Below are positions 5,983-8,040 of a stretch of DNA of 8,040 nt, one piece after another. Numbering within the stretch: position 1 is the first letter of the stretch; every line of letters starts with the position of its first letter. The position numbers and the translations under genes are program-made. The stretch covers positions 1-8,040 of the forward strand of contig CAIXOZ010000093.1 in the NCBI GenBank assembly GCA_903921295.1. The letters run 5' to 3'. Below the pieces are notes generated by a model, which did not search any database, was not told the origin of the DNA, and worked only from the letters and a program-made list of their open reading frames with translations. The stretch is from an uncultured cyanobacterium. GTDB taxonomy: Bacteria > Cyanobacteriota > Cyanobacteriia > PCC-6307 > Cyanobiaceae.

Positions 5983-5990
5983 GCGATCGC
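5983..5990. repeat. HIP1 octamer GCGATCGC
   Basis: Fourth HIP1 copy, in the short intergenic stretch downstream of eno. Confidence 0.85.
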
Positions 5991-6024
5991 GTTCGGCCGC
6001 AGGATCGGACCTCAGCCGGAAACC

Positions 6025-7317
6025 TCAGCCGCGGCCGCGGGGACCGCGATCCTCGGCGCCGGCGTAGATGGCCTGATTTCCCAGCTCATCCTCGATCCGC
6101 AGCAGGCGGTTGTATTTGGCCACCCGTTCGGAGCGGCTCAGGGAGCCGGTCTTGATCTGGCCGGCGCGGGTGGCCACCGAGAGATCGGCGATCGTGGTGT
6201 CCTCGGTCTCGCCGGAGCGATGGCTGATCACGCTGGTGTAGCCGGCCCGGCCCGCCAGGTCGATCGCCTGCAGGGTTTCGGTGAGCGAACCGATCTGGTT
6301 CACCTTGATCAGGATCGAGTTGGCCACCCCGAGGTCGATGCCGCGCTGCAGGCGGCTGCTGTTGGTCACGAACAGGTCGTCACCCACCAGCTGCACGGTG
6401 CGACCGAGACGCTCGGTGAGCAGGGCCCAGCCGTCCCAGTCGTCCTCGGCCACCCCATCTTCGATCGAGACGATCGGGTAGCGGCTCACCAGCTGGGCCA
6501 GCTGGTCGACCATCTCGGCGCTGGTGTAGTTGCCGCCGCCGAAGGCATAGCGGCCATCGCGGTAGAACTCGGTGCTGGCCACATCCAGGGCCAGGGAAAT
6601 CTGTTCGCCGGGGCGATAACCGGCCTTCTCGATCGCCTGCACCAGCAGGTCGCCGGCGGCGTCATTGCCGAGATCGGGCGCAAAGCCGCCCTCATCGCCC
6701 ACGGAGGTGGAGAGACCGCGCTCGTTCAGGAGGCCCTTGAGGGTGTGGAACACCTCGGTGCCCATCCGCAGCGCCTCGCGGAAGCTCGGGGCGCCGTGGG
6801 GCACGATCATGAATTCCTGGAAATCCAGGCTGTTGGCGGCATGGGCGCCACCGTTGATCACATTCATCAACGGCACCGGCAGCAGGTTGGCCAGCGGTCC
6901 ACCCAGGTAGCGATACAGGGGCAGACCGACACCGCTGGCGGCGGCCCTGGCGGTGGCCAGGCTCACGGCCAGGATCGCGTTGGCGCCGAGGGCGCTCTTG
7001 TTGTCGCTGCCGTCGAGCTCGGCCATGGCGCCATCCACGGCCGCCTGGTCGAGGGCGCTGAGGCCGCAGAGCACCGGGGCGATCCGCTCCTCGATGTTGG
7101 TCACGGCCTGGAGCACGCCCTTGCCGAAGTAGCGACTGCCGCCGTCGCGCAGTTCGTGCGCTTCATGGGCGCCGGTGCTGGCGCCGCTGGGAACGATCGC
7201 CCGACCCGTGGCACCGCCCTCGAGCATCACTTCCGCTTCCACCGTCGGGGTGCCACGGGAATCCAGCACCTCCCGGGCGACAACGGTATCGATGGCGAGG
7301 TCGAGGGTATCGAACAC
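6025..7317 (-). CDS. eno: Enolase (phosphopyruvate hydratase)
   Basis: Cytosolic enolase, converting 2-phosphoglycerate to phosphoenolpyruvate in lower glycolysis; it is Mg-dependent. From GTG 7317 the protein has 430 residues, the normal bacterial length, and starts with a segment (IDTVVAREVLDSRG) aligned as in other cyanobacterial enolases. All active-site parts are visible: the mobile loop SGASTG (44-49), general acid E209 in VGDEGGFAPD, metal ligands D245 (ALDVAS), E286 (SIEDG) and D313 (VGDD), catalytic base K338 (ILIKVNQIGS), substrate-binding H366-R367-S368 in ISHRSGETEDT, and K389 (IKTGSLSRSER). The frame is open upstream to 7392, but those 25 extra residues are Arg/Pro-rich and unlike enolase. 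No strong Shine-Dalgarno precedes the GTG. A weak -10-like TAGGAT lies at 7354-7349 on the minus strand without a matching -35. It is divergent from gloA and convergent with the small membrane protein gene. Confidence 0.98.
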   Translation of the reverse strand: MFDTLDLAIDTVVAREVLDSRGTPTVEAEVMLEGGATGRAIVPSGASTGAHEAHELRDGGSRYFGKGVLQAVTNIEERIAPVLCGLSALDQAAVDGAMAELDGSDNKSALGANAILAVSLATARAAASGVGLPLYRYLGGPLANLLPVPLMNVINGGAHAANSLDFQEFMIVPHGAPSFREALRMGTEVFHTLKGLLNERGLSTSVGDEGGFAPDLGNDAAGDLLVQAIEKAGYRPGEQISLALDVASTEFYRDGRYAFGGGNYTSAEMVDQLAQLVSRYPIVSIEDGVAEDDWDGWALLTERLGRTVQLVGDDLFVTNSSRLQRGIDLGVANSILIKVNQIGSLTETLQAIDLAGRAGYTSVISHRSGETEDTTIADLSVATRAGQIKTGSLSRSERVAKYNRLLRIEDELGNQAIYAGAEDRGPRGRG

Positions 7318-7803
7318 GGAGTCGCGCTCTTGTCTTGAACTGGGAGGAATCCTATGGGTCGCCCCTTCCCCCCTCCCTGTCGCCGTTGGCACCGTCTGTT
7401 GGATCGGCGGCCAGAATGTCCTTCAGATCAGCTGGTCTGAGCGGCTGATCCTGTTCCCCCCGTTTCTGCCCGTCGCCCCGTTCCTCCGGGGCCGCTCGGC
7501 CTGTCCCGCGCTGCTCCCGGTCGCCCGGGGCCCCGCCGCCGGCCTCGCCCCGGTGCTCCTCCCACCAGGCCGTGCCCAGGCCCTCGTCCATGCCCTGAAC
7601 CGCCCCTCAGTCCCCACCCCTGGGGTTGTGAGCACCCTGGCGATCTCGGGGGCGGGCGCTCCCGGCCTGCCCGCAGCAGCCCGCCCCCGTTCAGGTCGCT
7701 CTCGCTGCAACGTTGCCCGCAACGCCGTGCGCAAGGTCTCCCATAACGTCTCTCAGGGCGTCTCTGGCCACGCCGGCCTTCACCCACTTCTGCTCGTTTT
7801 CTG
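7318..7803. other. GC-rich spacer between divergent eno and gloA
   Basis: About 490 bases with no certain gene. The long frames here are Arg/Gly/Pro-rich and look like GC-driven open frames, apart from one possible 79-codon ORF described separately. Symmetric elements include CAGATCAGCTGGTCTG (7424-7439, near-perfect), GATCAGC/GCTGATC (7426-7432 and 7444-7450), and a perfect GCAACGTTGC (7707-7716) about 90 bases before the gloA start. CGTCTCT is repeated at 7747-7753 and 7759-7765. No clear sigma-70 promoter for gloA was found. Confidence 0.6.
7352..7591 (-). CDS. Possible small charged protein upstream of eno
   Basis: A 79-codon frame opening with ATG at 7591, shortly after an in-frame TGA (7609-7607), and ending with TAG 35 bases before the eno start. 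The product is hydrophilic: an N-terminal MDEGLGTAWWEEH, a Gly/Arg/Glu-rich middle, and a more ordered-looking segment RPADLKDILAADP near residues 52-64. Codon choice is mostly GC-ending, as in the neighbouring genes, and the Trp pair and acidic residues differ from the Arg/Pro noise in the other frames. No family is recognised and there is no strong ribosome site. If real, it could share a transcript with eno; it may equally be a chance open frame. Confidence 0.35.
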   Translation of the reverse strand: MDEGLGTAWWEEHRGEAGGGAPGDREQRGTGRAAPEERGDGQKRGEQDQPLRPADLKDILAADPTDGANGDREGGRGDP

Positions 7804-8040
7804 ATGCGTCTGCTCCACGTCATGCTGCGGGTCGTTGATCTGGAGCGCTCGATCGCCTTCTATACCGAGGTGCTCGGCATGCGTCTGTTGCGACGGAAGG
7901 ACTACCCCGGCGGACGCTTCAGTCTTGCTTTCCTCGGTTATGGCGAAGAGCACGACACCACCGTGCTTGAACTCACCCACAACTGGGACACCAACGCCTA
8001 CGAGATCGGTACCGCCTATGGCCACCTGGCCCTCGGCGTC
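7804..8040 (+). CDS. gloA: Lactoylglutathione lyase (glyoxalase I), 5' part
   Basis: The first 79 codons of glyoxalase I, cut by the window end; the full enzyme is usually about 130-150 residues. It isomerises the methylglyoxal-glutathione hemithioacetal to S-lactoylglutathione, detoxifying a glycolytic by-product in the cytosol. The visible part closely follows the E. coli enzyme: MRLLHVMLRV at the start, SIAFYTEVLGM (16-26), and GTAYGHLAL (69-77). Three of the four metal ligands fall at the same positions as in E. coli GloA: H5, E56 and H74; the fourth, E122, lies beyond the window. Like the Ni/Co-type bacterial enzymes it lacks the long N-terminal extension of the Zn-type enzymes. The ATG at 7804 has no Shine-Dalgarno in front of it. 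It is divergent from eno. Confidence 0.96.
   Translation, partial: MRLLHVMLRVVDLERSIAFYTEVLGMRLLRRKDYPGGRFSLAFLGYGEEHDTTVLELTHNWDTNAYEIGTAYGHLALGV

Noticed and set aside
5845..7338. 497-codon open frame on the plus strand opposite enolase
   Set aside because: It lies antisense to a complete, motif-perfect enolase gene; the His/Gly/Ala/Gln-rich product is typical of the reverse strand of a GC-rich gene.
7428..7823. 131-codon minus-strand frame between eno and gloA
   Set aside because: Almost wholly Arg/Gly/Pro and overlaps the gloA start; a GC-driven open frame.

Overview
The window reads as chromosomal DNA of a GC-rich unicellular cyanobacterium of the Synechococcus/Cyanobium type. This is inferred from four things: an enolase and a glyoxalase I of cyanobacterial style, an ABC1-family kinase typical of quinone-making phototrophs, four copies of the HIP1 octamer GCGATCGC in 8 kb, and genes of roughly 70% GC that mostly lack clear Shine-Dalgarno sequences. 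No tRNA, rRNA, CRISPR array, insertion sequence or phage gene was seen.

Left part (1-1000): about 450 bases without a convincing intact gene but with two short tandem duplications, then a minus-strand MntP-type manganese exporter (454-996). Next, a tightly packed plus-strand set (1128-3780) holds a single-pass membrane/coiled-coil protein, a small helical protein, and an AarF/ABC1/UbiB-type kinase whose start codon overlaps the previous stop. The two small genes are not recognised; their position suggests partners of the kinase or simple co-transcription.

Middle part (3781-5897): a strong hairpin with a T-run on the minus strand ends a two-gene minus-strand unit. The upstream gene encodes an exported protein with four cysteines and no recognised family. 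Five bases after its stop begins a very small trimeric autotransporter: signal peptide, about 140 residues of passenger, a neck motif and a four-strand YadA-type anchor ending in Trp. A possible promoter (TTATCA-17-TTTAAT) sits so close to the second start that its message could be nearly leaderless. Divergent from this pair is a small CBU_0592-type membrane protein. This exported-protein plus mini-autotransporter pair is the most unusual content of the window.

Right part (5898-8040): enolase on the minus strand, preceded by a GC-rich spacer of about 490 bases with an optional small ORF, and then the start of gloA on the plus strand, cut by the window end after 79 codons.
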